This document shows positions 1 through 10,934 of a stretch of 64,000 nucleotides of DNA, piece by piece. The stretch comes from Heterocephalus glaber (lineage: Eukaryota > Chordata > Mammalia > Rodentia > Bathyergidae). Where the stretch lies: positions 10,772,541 through 10,836,540 of the forward strand of contig NW_004624800.1 of the NCBI RefSeq assembly GCF_000247695.1. The letters are read 5' to 3'. The notes below the pieces were generated by a model. That model was not told where the DNA came from and made no database searches. It saw only the letters and a list, made by a program, of their open reading frames with translations. Made by a program: the position numbers and the translations under genes. Numbering within the stretch: position 1 is the stretch's first letter; every line of letters starts with the position of its first letter.

Positions 1-312
1 TGTGAGAAACTGAAAGTGTAAATAAGGACTAAAAGGTATAATAGATAATGTGAAATAGGAAGAAAAGGGGCAAGGGAAGGGGAAGTGGGAGGGGTAGGGG
101 AAAGGAAAGGGGAATGGAATTAATATGGGAAAATGAAAAAATGGTAACAAAGTCTTTGTAAATAGGAAAGAAAGGAGGGGTTGGAGGGCAGGGGAAGGGG
201 GAAAAAATAAGAACCAAGAGAGATTATGTAAATGTGCAGTTTCCAATGATGAATGTCATTATATTATATACCTAAAATGTACCAGTAAAAGGATATACAA
301 AATATAATAATT
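1..312 (+). mobile_element. L1 3' end (3' UTR and tail), cut by the window edge
   Basis: The sequence is the G/A-rich 3' UTR and A-rich tail of a rodent-type L1. It closely matches the ends of the L1 copies at 26659-28208 and 47760-48690: the same 'GTGAGAAACTGAAAGTGTAAATAAGG' type opening, a long purine-rich block, then 'AATGTACCAGTAAAAGG' and an A-rich end. Only the non-coding tail is in the window, so the rest of the copy lies to the left. Open frames on the opposite strand here are by-products of the purine bias. Confidence 0.8.
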
Positions 313-1107
313 AACCAAGGAAATGTAGAAAGTTTGCCCCAACCTAGCACCTAGTTGAAGCTCCATCCTTTCTCTCTTTTTATTCCCACTGTGAAAATAA
401 ATGAAGACCAACCAGAAGAGAATGAGCAAAAGCTGTGTATCCAGAGTCACTTGCAGAATCTACTTTCTGCCAGAGACTCAAAGGAGGAAGACGAATAGGA
501 CAGCTTTATAGTCCAAAAAGGATGTTTCAGCTGTGCCCTGATTGGAATCTGTAGCAAGGAGAGTCTGTAAGGAGGTGGGCTAGAGGCAGGGCATCCTCTG
601 TGATGGGTCATAGGAACATATTTAGATTTCTTGAGTTGCTCATACAGTTGAAAGATGGCACAAAAAAATTAGGAAGATGTCTGTTATCTATCAAGTCTTT
701 AGCCATGTTGGACCAATTGTTAGACAAATCCTTTGGCTTCCTGGATTGTTAATAGAAATTGCAGACTCACTTCCAACAAGTCTAACTATAGTGGACCAAT
801 TTCCTGGGCTATTTGTGGATAAGGGTTGGTTTCCTGGGCAATTTTCTGTAGGTTCCACTATTTTTCATTATGTATCAGTTTCTTACCACTTCATGTGCAA
901 CTTAAATGATCTTCTATTTAGAATCCATTGTGGTTTTATTTAAAAGAATATGGAATCAGAGACAGAAGAGACTCGGGAAGTAGTGAACATGGAGAGTGGA
1001 GATAAGAAAATTTGTGGAGATAAGAAAATTTGTGTAAATAACATTTTAAAAATTAACATGGAAATTGATGGTGTACAGTCAAAGCAAAGTTTTAGAACTT
1101 GCATCAT

Positions 1108-1190
1108 AGGGGTTAGGTTTATAGCTCAGTGGTAGAACACATGCTTAGCCTGTACAAGGCCCTAGATTTGATCACTATCCCCAAATCAAA
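1108..1190 (+). mobile_element. Diverged ID-type SINE
   Basis: A tRNA-like box A (TTATAGCTCAGTGGTAGAAC) and a degraded box B (GATTTGATCAC) are spaced as in the ID SINEs elsewhere in the window. It is more diverged than most copies here and lacks a clear A tail, suggesting an older insertion. Confidence 0.6.
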
Positions 1191-1339
1191 CATATCTGTA
1201 CCACATTATTTTGAATCTTGGAAGAAATAGACCCCAGCTGTGAAAGTAGAGCTTCAGACCACTCAATCATACTCTCAGCCTAAAGGATAGAAACTTTGGA
1301 AATCACTGGGCACAATTTTCATATTTTGCACTTTTAGAA

Positions 1340-1430
1340 TTCAAACCCAGACAGAATAAATGACTTGCCTAAGCTCTCACAGTTACTTGGGATTGGACTT
1401 TAATTCACTGCTCTTTCACAGATCTAAGAA
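1340..1430 (+). repeat. MIR-like fragment
   Basis: The order 'AATTCAAACCCAGACAG', 'GACTTGCCTAAG' and 'CTCTCACAGTTACT' resembles parts of the mammalian-wide MIR core (gacttgcccaaggtcacacagct). It is short and diverged, so the call rests on recognition by eye. Confidence 0.35.
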
Positions 1431-2207
1431 GTAGCCATTATGTCAATCTTGTTGCAGATTTTTTTTCAAATGTGGAATTACAAAGTTGAATACCAGAAAG
1501 AAACCTAAACACTAAATGCGATCACAGAACTGCCTAGAACTATAATAAACCTACTGTTATTCATACAAGCTGTTTAGGCTTCAGCAATTTTAAAGAGATT
1601 TAACCTTATAAATATATACTCATAAAGCATGATAAATGTTATGATTAATGATGTGTCAGAGTGTGCGTATTTGGAGGGTTATTTTCATGATTCCAGAAAT
1701 TCCCTTGTTGCTATATTTCAGGGGCAGTTTACCTAGTAAGGGTGTATTACCATTGATTGATTATGTAGTGAACCTTTACTTTGTCTCTCTTCACATAATG
1801 AATTTCACTTTCCCTTATGGCCTGATGAGAAAATGTAATGGGATGTTTCCACCAGTAGTAAAACCACTGAGCCATGTAGAAAGTGCTTTTTACATCTAGT
1901 GAGAGAAGCACCCTTAATGTCGGCTGAGGAGAGACATGGTGTCTACATTAGTGTGCTGATGTGAGAGCTTACCCACAGTGCCTCCACAATACAGTAGCAC
2001 TTCTGGCACTGTGTAGCAGTAAGTTTCCATCTGTGGATGTATGTGTGATACCATAAACTTCAAACAAAGGTAATCTGAAGTTTCAAATTATCTGAAGAGG
2101 TGAGGAAAGAGGTAAAAAGAGAGAGAATCTGAAGAAAGGATCCATCCCTTGAGCCCAGTATTCCACACCCTATTCCCTGGACTCATTCATGTAAGGTAGC
2201 TTCTTTG

Positions 2208-2494
2208 GTTAAGGTGGAGTGTCAAATTGACTGGCTTTTGGATCCACATGGGGGATTGGTGGAGCATGCTTCTGAGTGCGTCTGGCTGAGCAGTGACCCC
2301 TCACCCCTTCCACTCTGGCCTCCTGCCAGCCATTGTGAACTAAGCAGCTCTGGTCCACCACACCCTTCTACCATTATGCCTCTGCCTTGGAGCTAGCAGA
2401 CTATGGACTGAACTCATCAAAAAATTAACCTGTCTTTCTTTAAATTATGGGTGTTGGCTATTGTGTTTCAGTGACATGAAAACTAATACAGTAC
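2208..2494 (+). repeat. Unclassified rodent-type interspersed repeat (MaLR LTR- or URR1-like)
   Basis: The right part (ACTATGGACTGAACTCAT ... CTTTAAATTATGGG ... CAGTGACATGAAAACTAATA) matches the right part of the repeat at 10429-10891 in order and spacing, so both belong to one family. The ending 'CTTTAAAT..., TTTCAGTGACA..., CTAATACA' is typical of MaLR-like LTRs and some rodent non-autonomous repeats. I cannot decide between these classes. No coding sequence is present. Confidence 0.4.
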
Positions 2495-3218
2495 CCTAAA
2501 AGAAGCATTAAAGAAGTTCTGGAAAACCTGGGACTGGTAAACTTCAGTCAGTAATAATCAGTTTTTAAAAAGGTAGAGTTCTGTGAAAGGGATCTCTTGA
2601 AGTCACTCAAAGGCCTTTGACCAGGGAGTTTAGGAAAGTAAATGCCAAAGGAATGTGGTTGTGTGTCTTGGCCCTCTGAATAAATCAGCTGGGAACAAGA
2701 CTCAGATGTCTGTAGAGCAAACACCTAGGTTCAAAGTTGACTTTTTAAAATAGGTACCAGTCATGCTTAGTCTTTATTTTGGTTGTTTTATTCAGATGTT
2801 TATTCATTGAATCCATTCTGTGCTAAGTACACAGGTAGAAAATGGATCAAAATGAAGCCGGTGTCTGCCTGAGCTTATGTGATTCAGAGTAGTGTGTAAA
2901 CTATAGAACACTACATAAAACTTATTTTAATATTGTTATTTCAGGAGAGACCTTCAGGGATTATCTGGTTTTAATGGAGTCTCTTCAGTTGGCAGACTAT
3001 ACTAATTGAGAATAGCCTGGGCATAAATATAAAAGTCTTCCTTCTTTTTAATAAAAGTCTTTGCTAATAACACCAAGGCCCTAAATTTACTCACACAGCG
3101 AACCCTTAATTCTAGCTCAAAGCCCTGTCAACATTTGTGATGGTGTCAGAGCGTTGATCTATGCAGGATGGCAAGTCCATCACCACAGTGAACTGGTAGT
3201 ACAAGAGCGAGGGGAAGG

Positions 3219-3303
3219 GGCCCAGGATTTAGCTCAGCGGCGCAGCGCCTGCTTTGCAAGCCCAAGGTCCTGAGTTCAGTCCCCAGTACCAACAAAAAGA
3301 ATA
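3219..3303 (+). mobile_element. ID-type SINE
   Basis: It has box A 'GATTTAGCTCAGCGGCGCAG', box B 'GAGTTCAGTCCCCAGTACC' and a short A-rich tail (AACAAAAAGAATAAG). It is a typical tRNA-derived ID SINE in the TPK1 sense orientation. Confidence 0.85.
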
Positions 3304-3512
3304 AGGGGAACACCTTTTAGGGTTCTGTGAGTCCACTTTTTCCAGCATTTCTCCCTTTGATTGAAAACCATGACTTTTTAAAATAACCCTAAGATCAGAC
3401 ATAGTATTTTCACAGTAAATTTTGTACTGAAGAGATTAACAACATTGTAATTTAAGAACTCTTTCCAATTATACATACAATTCCCAATTTAGCCTGAAGA
3501 ATTATTTTCATA

Positions 3513-3600
3513 AGGGTCGGGGATGTAGCTCAGTGGCACGGTGCCTGCCTGGCAAGCACAAAGTCCTGAGTTTGTTTCCCAGTACTGGAAAAAAAGAAAA
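3513..3600 (+). mobile_element. ID-type SINE
   Basis: It has box A 'GATGTAGCTCAGTGGCACGG', box B 'GAGTTTGTTTCCCAGTACTG' (mutated relative to the usual GTTCAATCC) and tail AAAAAAAGAAAAG. The copy lies about 300 bp from the preceding ID element and in the same orientation. Confidence 0.85.
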
Positions 3601-6600
3601 GTAGAATTACTTTCAGATATAATAAAACATAGGAATGTCTGTGCAGATTAGAGCATCATTTTCACCTTTTTCATCATTTTCACAAACTATTAGAAAATCT
3701 GAAGGGAACAGAAAGGGACAGAGATTCAAATGACAATTAAATGTGCCCAAAAGAAATTTTCTGTAATATTTTTTAAAGATACAGGACATTACGGTACAAT
3801 TTTTTCTTTCCCATTTTAGTTATCATTCTGTAAAACCCACATATATCATGAAATAGCTATACTGAAGAAACATGGGTGAGAAGTTAGGTTTTTTTTTCTT
3901 GTTATTCACAAGGACCTATTAAGTTTTTAGACTGAGTAAATCCTTTTGTCCTTTGTTTTGTAAATCAAAACAAAGAGTAAATCCTTTTCTTGGCATTTTA
4001 GAGACCAGTAATGTATACTACATACTGGAACATGTCTTTTGCAATTTTTCACAAGCACCATTTTTAAAGGTAGAACTACATTCAGCGGCACTGTTAAACA
4101 CACAAGTCTTTGGTTGCAGAGTGTACCAGATAGCAATTAAGTGGTGCGTTTAAGCTCTGCATTTAAGGGTCATGAGTTTACATAACCAAGCCTGGCAGAT
4201 ATCTAATAAAGTTCAATAGGATTAATATATAAGTGCCGTTTTAAAAAATAAAAATAAGTTTTTTCTTTGACTTTACATTTTTTGTGACTAAAAACATTTT
4301 TTTTGTAAACTATATTAATGAATCCAAAAATATACCACTATTCTTGCATGGCATATTACAAGAGCCATACAACACTAACTACTGTTTTCAAAAGCAGTTT
4401 GAATTTATGACATTTTTAAACCACATAGGCCTGTTTGACTCAAAACTTTTAAATATGAGGGCAACTTAAACAAAGACTTTAAAGACCAACTGAAATGGTA
4501 AATTTGTAAATAAAGTGAAATGTACTTAGAATGACACACCTGAGGCCTGAAATCATGCCTGGCATCTGCAGGAGGGCTGTCCCTGTTCCGGGTAGATGTC
4601 TACCCATGCACCTTACATGAGAAGGGATGATTCAATTCATGGAGATGAATTGTTTGTGCCTAGTCAGGGAAAGAGGGCTTAGGGTAGTTGCTTATACCTT
4701 TGGATACTTTTTGAAGGAAAACACTCCTATGGAATAAGGGCTAAATCTTGTCAGTCCAATTTAGGCTTACAGCAAAAAATGCCTACAACACCTTGGGTAC
4801 CACTCTGCAGGTCTGCAGTGCACACTGTAGGGGACGGTCCCTGTAACTCGCAGGACAGGAGACAGACATGGCTTCCACGTCCATCAATTAGATACTGCAG
4901 AACTGATATACAAGTGTGTATGCAAATAGTTAAATCAAATAAAAAAGTTTGTGCTGTCATGAGCAAAAGGTCCTTGGTATGAATATTTAAAAATGGATTG
5001 AGTATTATAACTCAATCAAGTGGGAAATATATCTATCAATTGCAAATTCAAGTAGCTCGTTTTTAAGGTTGGCTAATATTTTTCAGACTCATTAAGATGT
5101 TCATATATAAGAGCCCAGCTATTCCTAATATTATCATTGTGCATCAGTAAGGGGAAATTAAAAATTAAAATAGGTTATGATAAAATATATTAGCAAGCAT
5201 ATATATCTCTAGGTTTTTGGACAAAGTCTAAGACACTGCTTTATTACCTTTAATATAAAAAATGAAATTCATTAATATTAAAACATTTGAACTTATATCA
5301 CATTTATGTTTCCCTAAAAGACAATGGTCATGCTCTTACAAAATCAAATTCCGTACTTAAAACAACCATATAATTTAATGGATTGTGCTGGATGGTAAAC
5401 ATCCATCTACTATTTCTGTGTTATAAATATTTTTCAGCAGTGCAACAAAAGGCCACTGTGGATTTCATTTTCAAGAGCCTCCCAGAGTTTCAGAAAGATC
5501 ACCTACCATTAATGTCACACTGATGTCCATGGTTTAGGAGAGGGGTCTCTGGAGGAACTGTGGTTGACAAGTACTCTTTTCAACAGGGAACCCAAGTAAG
5601 GTGAGTGAAAGAGCCAGATCGAAATGGGACACACAGGCAGAGGGAAGAGGCCTTCATGAGAGAAGCAGGCATTTCACCAACAAGGAGTCACTGCAGCTGC
5701 TGGACAGCCTGAAGTGACTGAAATTGAGCTGCAATCTCAGTGCAATCTAGATAGTAAATCGTTCAGAATCTCAAGGGCTTTTTGTAAACTCAGTGACTCA
5801 GAGTCCTCTGATTAATTTCACCAGCTCTTTCCAACCATAAATAAAAAATCAACTTCTATTACTACCTAAATTTTATTCCTGAGATTTCTCAATATATTCA
5901 GTGGTTTTTCTAATTCCTCCTAGGTGGTGGAAATAGGAAAGGTTTGTTTTTGTTTTTGTTTTCCATATTGGTGTATTTTTCAGTTCTCTTTTAGGCAGAG
6001 GGGTATATACATTATAATACAGATTTTTTTTTTAAACATCCTTAATGTAGGCTATATATGAGTATCTTATGTTCAGTATTTGGGAAGTTTTGTCCAAAGT
6101 AGTTCTGCTCTTTGCCTTAAGGAGATGTGTTCCTTTTTGCCTTGGTATATGAAAATCCATGTTATTCTATCTTTTTATTTCATTTGTTTAAAAATTGCAC
6201 TGTAAGAAAATTTGTATATGGTAAGCATATTTACCTAGTTGTGATCAAAGCATTTAGTTCAAATTATTAATTTTTCTCTTTATAAAACTAAGTAAGCCTT
6301 TATCTACAGTATATTGCTATGCAGCTTTCAATTCTAATGACTGCCTTGTATATCATCAAGCTTACATCACATACATTTCCTTATGTTAGCCTGGCACTAA
6401 AAAGCTGTAGGAAATCTATTTTTCACTATGTAAAAATTTGTGTTTTTGTGTGGCATCAAAAGACAGCAACAGTGGCTTATGAAGTAGATTTACAAGGCGT
6501 CCACTCCCTTTTAGAGCCAAATGGCTTTACTGCCATAGATACCCCTTTTTCTTCTGATGTCACAAGCCAAAACGTGACACTGACCTTCTGGATCCACATT

Positions 6601-7003
6601 TTTACCACTTCTATCTATACCTAGCATGGCAACTTAATCCAGATGTTACCCTTCACAAAGCACAGCCAGTTGAAACCTGTATAGGTAATGGTAAGATTAT
6701 TAAGTGTCTTCACCAGGTGAGCAGATAGTCTATTGTTACAGATACAACTCATTGCATGCATGAGGCATAATAGGCTGGCTTATAGCTAGCCAGGAAAATA
6801 GACTGGTTTAATCCAATCTTAAATGACTAAGGTCCTTCAAAGCAGGGAGACTCTGGGGAAGGAATAGGGTCCCAATAACTTTTCCCTCCCCCTCTCCTTT
6901 CATTTTTCTCATCTGAGGAACCAATGCTACATCATATCATAATCTTTTTTCATCCTTTATTCATCCCAAGTCACTTACGCATTTTCTTGACCATAGTGTT
7001 TTA

Positions 7004-7109
7004 TATATATATTATATATATTATATATATATTATATTATATATATTATATATTATATTATATATATTATATATTATATTATATATATTATATTATATTA
7101 TATATAATG
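7004..7109. repeat. AT-rich tandem repeat (TATATATTATAT-type)
   Basis: About 105 bp consist only of A and T, in irregular repeats of ATATATTATATATT-type units. It sits immediately before the T-rich tail side of a minus-strand ID SINE. Confidence 0.9.
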
Positions 7110-7111
7110 TT

Positions 7112-7211
7112 GGTTTTTTTGTTTTTGTTTTTTTTGGTACCGGCCATCGAACTCGGGTCCTTGCATTTGCGCAGCAGGCGGTGAAACCACTGAGCTAAAT
7201 CCCCAGCCCAG
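7112..7211 (-). mobile_element. ID-type SINE, minus strand
   Basis: Read on the minus strand it has 'GCTGGGGATTTAGCTCAGTGG' box A, box B 'GAGTTCGATGGCCGGTACC' and an A-rich tail, seen on the + strand as a T-rich run from 7112. It is well preserved. An open frame reading through it on the + strand is not a gene. Confidence 0.88.
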
Positions 7212-8039
7212 TGTTTATATATTTTTTATTTGCCTGTCTGTTTAGGGTGGTCTGATTTGACTGTTAAATTCTAAAAGAGCATAGATTATCTCTTTTAACG
7301 TATTTTGGAGAGAGAGATCACCTGCAAGCTTGAGACTGATGTCAAGTATCACACTGTGCTACCTCCTGTATTCTTCTCCACTCTATTCTGCTATTTCCAT
7401 TTGTTTGATAAACTTATAATAATCTTTGTTGACATTTGAAGGATAGAGGCAAATACCACTTTAAAGCTTCCTTGGTGCACATGAAATGATGAAAATACCA
7501 GAGATTATCAGTGCTTTTCTGGAGAAGTCAAAGCCCTTACAGCCACTGATTCATCCATCTTTACAGTAGCAGTATCAGAAATAACTGAGAACAGAAATTA
7601 CTGGGCTTTACCAAGTGGATGGTGAAGTTACTTGAGGAACTCTGAGCATCAGGCTTAGAACTTTACAGTGGAAAGGCAATTCTGTTTTCAGGGTGACACA
7701 GAGACTGAACCGCACACAGTGACCTGCTCTGTTCTACAGCCAGCAGCAGCACACTGGGATGGAACCTGAATCTGCCATGTTCAGGCCTCTGTTGTCACAC
7801 ATGTGGGTTGTCTAGGCAAGCCGGTGTCCAGGACGCTGAGGCAGGCAGCAACATAACTCAATTGCAAAAGCCCTGGACAGGGTGTCCTCCCATCTTTGCA
7901 CACACATTTAAATCTAATACTGGAATCTTCACTCTGAAAATTTCATACTTCTACACAGTTCATTCATTTTACCACTAATAATTACTGCAGATAGGTCATA
8001 TTTTATGGATCTGAACTGTCCATTTTATCTCATAAACCA

Positions 8040-8480
8040 AGCAACCATTTTTCTTCTTTTTCCTTTTCAAAAGCAGCTCCATTTCGCTCTTTAGCTGCAC
8101 CAGAGGGCCTATTTTGAGTAGGACATGCTAATGACATAACACATTAGGGAATTCATTTTGACAAAGGAAAATAATAACATTTTTGTTTATTTTAGGAAAG
8201 CATAAAGATCTGAAAGTGCTGATCTTGAGAGACATTTTCTAACTGGCATAATTAATTGTTATTCCTCCAAGTAGCAGCACTTTCGTAATGTAATTGTTTT
8301 TCGGACAGCTGGCTGAGTCATAACACAGAAAATGTGCAGAAGGAAGAATTAAATATCAGCCTTCCAGCCCTAACTCAACAGCAAGGGAAATGTGTGAATT
8401 CTGAGAGAGATGAAGATAAATGTAACCACTTTCAAATGGAATCATAATAAAAGCCTTCGTCAGACCCTTGAGTTCAAGAA
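8040..8480. other. Repeat-free intronic stretch with clustered transcription-factor-like motifs
   Basis: I recognise no interspersed repeat here. It contains TAATTAATTG (8249-8258), another ATGTAATTG (about 8288), and TGAGTCA (8324-8330), an AP-1/MAF half-site core, within about 90 bp. Homeodomain and AP-1-type motifs close together in a non-repetitive intron suggest a candidate enhancer, but such motifs also occur by chance. Conservation is not known from this sequence alone. Confidence 0.25.
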
Positions 8481-9528
8481 AGAATTTGTGTCAGGAGAGA
8501 AGAGGTGAGGAAGAGAGAGGTGATGAGCGCTCACCTTGGGAAGTCTCTGGCACATCAGGGTTTGGGGAGATAAAATCCAAAAAGAAAGTGCTGCCAAGGC
8601 TTGTTATCAGCAGCATGCATAACAATAAGTTTTGCTCTTAGCATTTCCCAGGCAGGAGAAGTTGGGGTAGATCTGCAGGTTAATTCTCAGGCCCTCCCTC
8701 ATCCCCGAGTGTACAAAAAGGCTGTCCTTGGACCTGTCAATAAACTGACAAAGGAAGGACTCCTTACTAGGTCCCACTCCGGGTGCCCTGTGTCTCTTAG
8801 GAGCTCCTGAAGAGGCTGTGATGCAGACATATTACAGGCTGGATGACTTCTTTCTCAATCTGGCACACATTTTCTTCAGTTCACATTTATTTTGATGTAC
8901 TGTAAATCAATGAGCATTTCTTAACACCTGGTAATGGCCCTACTTCGGCTCCTGGGGAAATAGATGAACAGGGAAGTACTTCCCTTTGTAAGTTCCCAGC
9001 CCCCACCCCCAGCATTTCTCCCCAGATCATAATATTGAATTTTAATATTGAAAAGCTTCAAATGTACCAAAGAACAGAACGAATGGTATAGCAAAATCAG
9101 TATACTTTTCACTGAGTTTTACCAACTATTATCATTATTTCTCCATTTGCATTTCTTTCTATTGTATATTTTGTTTCTGAATCATTTGAAAATAACCTGA
9201 AGACATAATCATACCAAACTCCTGAAATTCTTCAGTCCACTATCTCCTAAAAACAAAATCATTCTCCTACATAACTAAAGTGCCATTACCTACCTATCAA
9301 AAAATATAACATTGATAGCATGGTAGTTAACCATCCATACTTATGTTCATCAGTTGTCCTAGTAATGCTTTTCAAAACATTTTGAAATCTTAGATCTACT
9401 AAAAAATACTGTATTATCTTTAGTTGTCATGTCTGTTTACTTTAATATAAAAAAGTTCTTCCATTGATTTGGGTTTTCATAACACTCAAAGTTCTGACAA
9501 CTAACTTGTCAACTGCCCTGCATTCTGG

Positions 9529-9616
9529 ATGTTTTGTTTTGTTACCAGGGATCAAACTCAGGACCTTGCACTTGCCAGGCAGGTCCTGTGCCACTGAGCT
9601 AAATCCCCAGCCCCTG
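9529..9616 (-). mobile_element. ID-type SINE, minus strand
   Basis: The minus strand reads GGGGCTGGGGATTTAGCTCA, then box B 'GAGTTTGATCCCTGGTAAC' and an A/C-rich tail (+ strand GTTTTGTTTTGTTACC). It is a typical ID element. Confidence 0.88.
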
Positions 9617-10428
9617 GATTTGTTTTATAATTTTCCCACGATTAGATTCAGGTCAAGCATTTTTGGCAAAACTCATTACATGAGTGATGTTGTATTCTTC
9701 CCCCGAGACACATAAAATCAGTTTGTCCTTTCATTGTAATGCTACTTGATTAGTTTGCTAAGACCAAGTCACAGGATCTGTTACTTTTTTTCCTTGGGAA
9801 TTAAAAGCATTGCATATGGACTGGTGCTTTGATACTGTGTGAATCTCAACAGCATTCTAGCCAGTGGTTTTGGCTGTTCCCAATCCAGCTGTTCTGATGC
9901 CTTTCTGTCATTTCTACCTTTAGGATTTAACATTCTTCTATAAAGAAGAGATTTCCCTCTCTCACTTGCCTTGGGGATTCTTTTTATTATTTAGTATATA
10001 GTAATGCATTTCTCTCAGCATTCTTTTCTATCTCAAATTGCTCCAAATTTGTCCCAGCTCTGATATCCTTTTGACATGTCTAAATTGACTTTTGAGCACT
10101 TTCTTCCTTTTTGGAAAAAGTTATTGAGGCATACTCTGTACTTTGCCTTCCCTACACTGTAAGTCCAAATAGTCAGCTTTTGATGCAAAGTATATTTTAG
10201 GGAAGCAACCCAATCACTTGTCAATAGAAAAGAGAATTATAAATTTAGTCTGTGGCAAGTGAAGAATCTGTGATATAGGCTTTTAAAAAATGACATTTTT
10301 TTTCCTGAAAAGAAGGATATAACACCCAGAGAAAAGACTGGATTTCTTCCCAAAAGAGGGGACACAAAAATTTTCATGGAACTTCCGTGACCTGTGAAGA
10401 GATCTGTGATATATATCACAGGGCATGA

Positions 10429-10891
10429 TGTCATGGTTAGAACTTTAAGTGTCTCCCAGAATGCATATGCTAAAGGCCGAGTTGCCACCTGAGGGGCTTC
10501 TGGGGAAGTGATTGAATTAAGGGGACTCTAACTTCATCAAGCAGTACACTGATGAGATCATAGTTTGATTGCATTATCAGGAGGTGATGCAAACAGAAGA
10601 TATGGCCTAGATGAGGGGAATAGAGCATGGAGCATGACACTGAGGACTGTATCTGGCCCCTAGCAACTCCCTCTCTGGCTATTTCTTGCTTTTTCTTTAC
10701 TTCCCAGCTGCCATGAGGTGAGCAGCATTGCTCCACCATGCGCATCCACCACGCTTTTCTACCCCACCTCAGGCACACAGCGATGGGAACAGCTGACCAT
10801 GGACTGAACAATGAGCCAAGATAATGCTTTAATCCTTTAAGCTAATGTTCTCAGGCATTTTGTCACAATGACAAACAGCTGGCTAACACAC
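10429..10891 (+). repeat. Unclassified rodent-type interspersed repeat, longer copy
   Basis: This is the same family as 2208-2494: 'AGCTGACCATGGACTGAACA', 'GCCAAGATAATGCTTTAATC', 'TCAGGCATTTTGTCACAATG' and a final 'CTGGCTAACACA'. The longer left part (GAACTTTAAGTGTCTCCCAG...) is not represented in the first copy. Ends and layout resemble MaLR-type LTRs, but I see neither flanking duplications nor an internal region. No open frame of viral type is present. Confidence 0.45.
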
Positions 10892-10934
10892 ATGGGGTGG
10901 CTGGAAAGTAAGTAGGAAACAGCCAAATGATAAA

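Noticed and set aside
1001..1036. Short direct repeat GGAGATAAGAAAATTTGTG twice
   Set aside because: A 19-bp tandem pair is unremarkable, and there are no regular spacers to suggest a CRISPR or satellite array.
10429..10891. Endogenous retrovirus provirus
   Set aside because: Only an LTR-like repeat is suggested; no gag, pol or env sequence or paired LTR is visible nearby.
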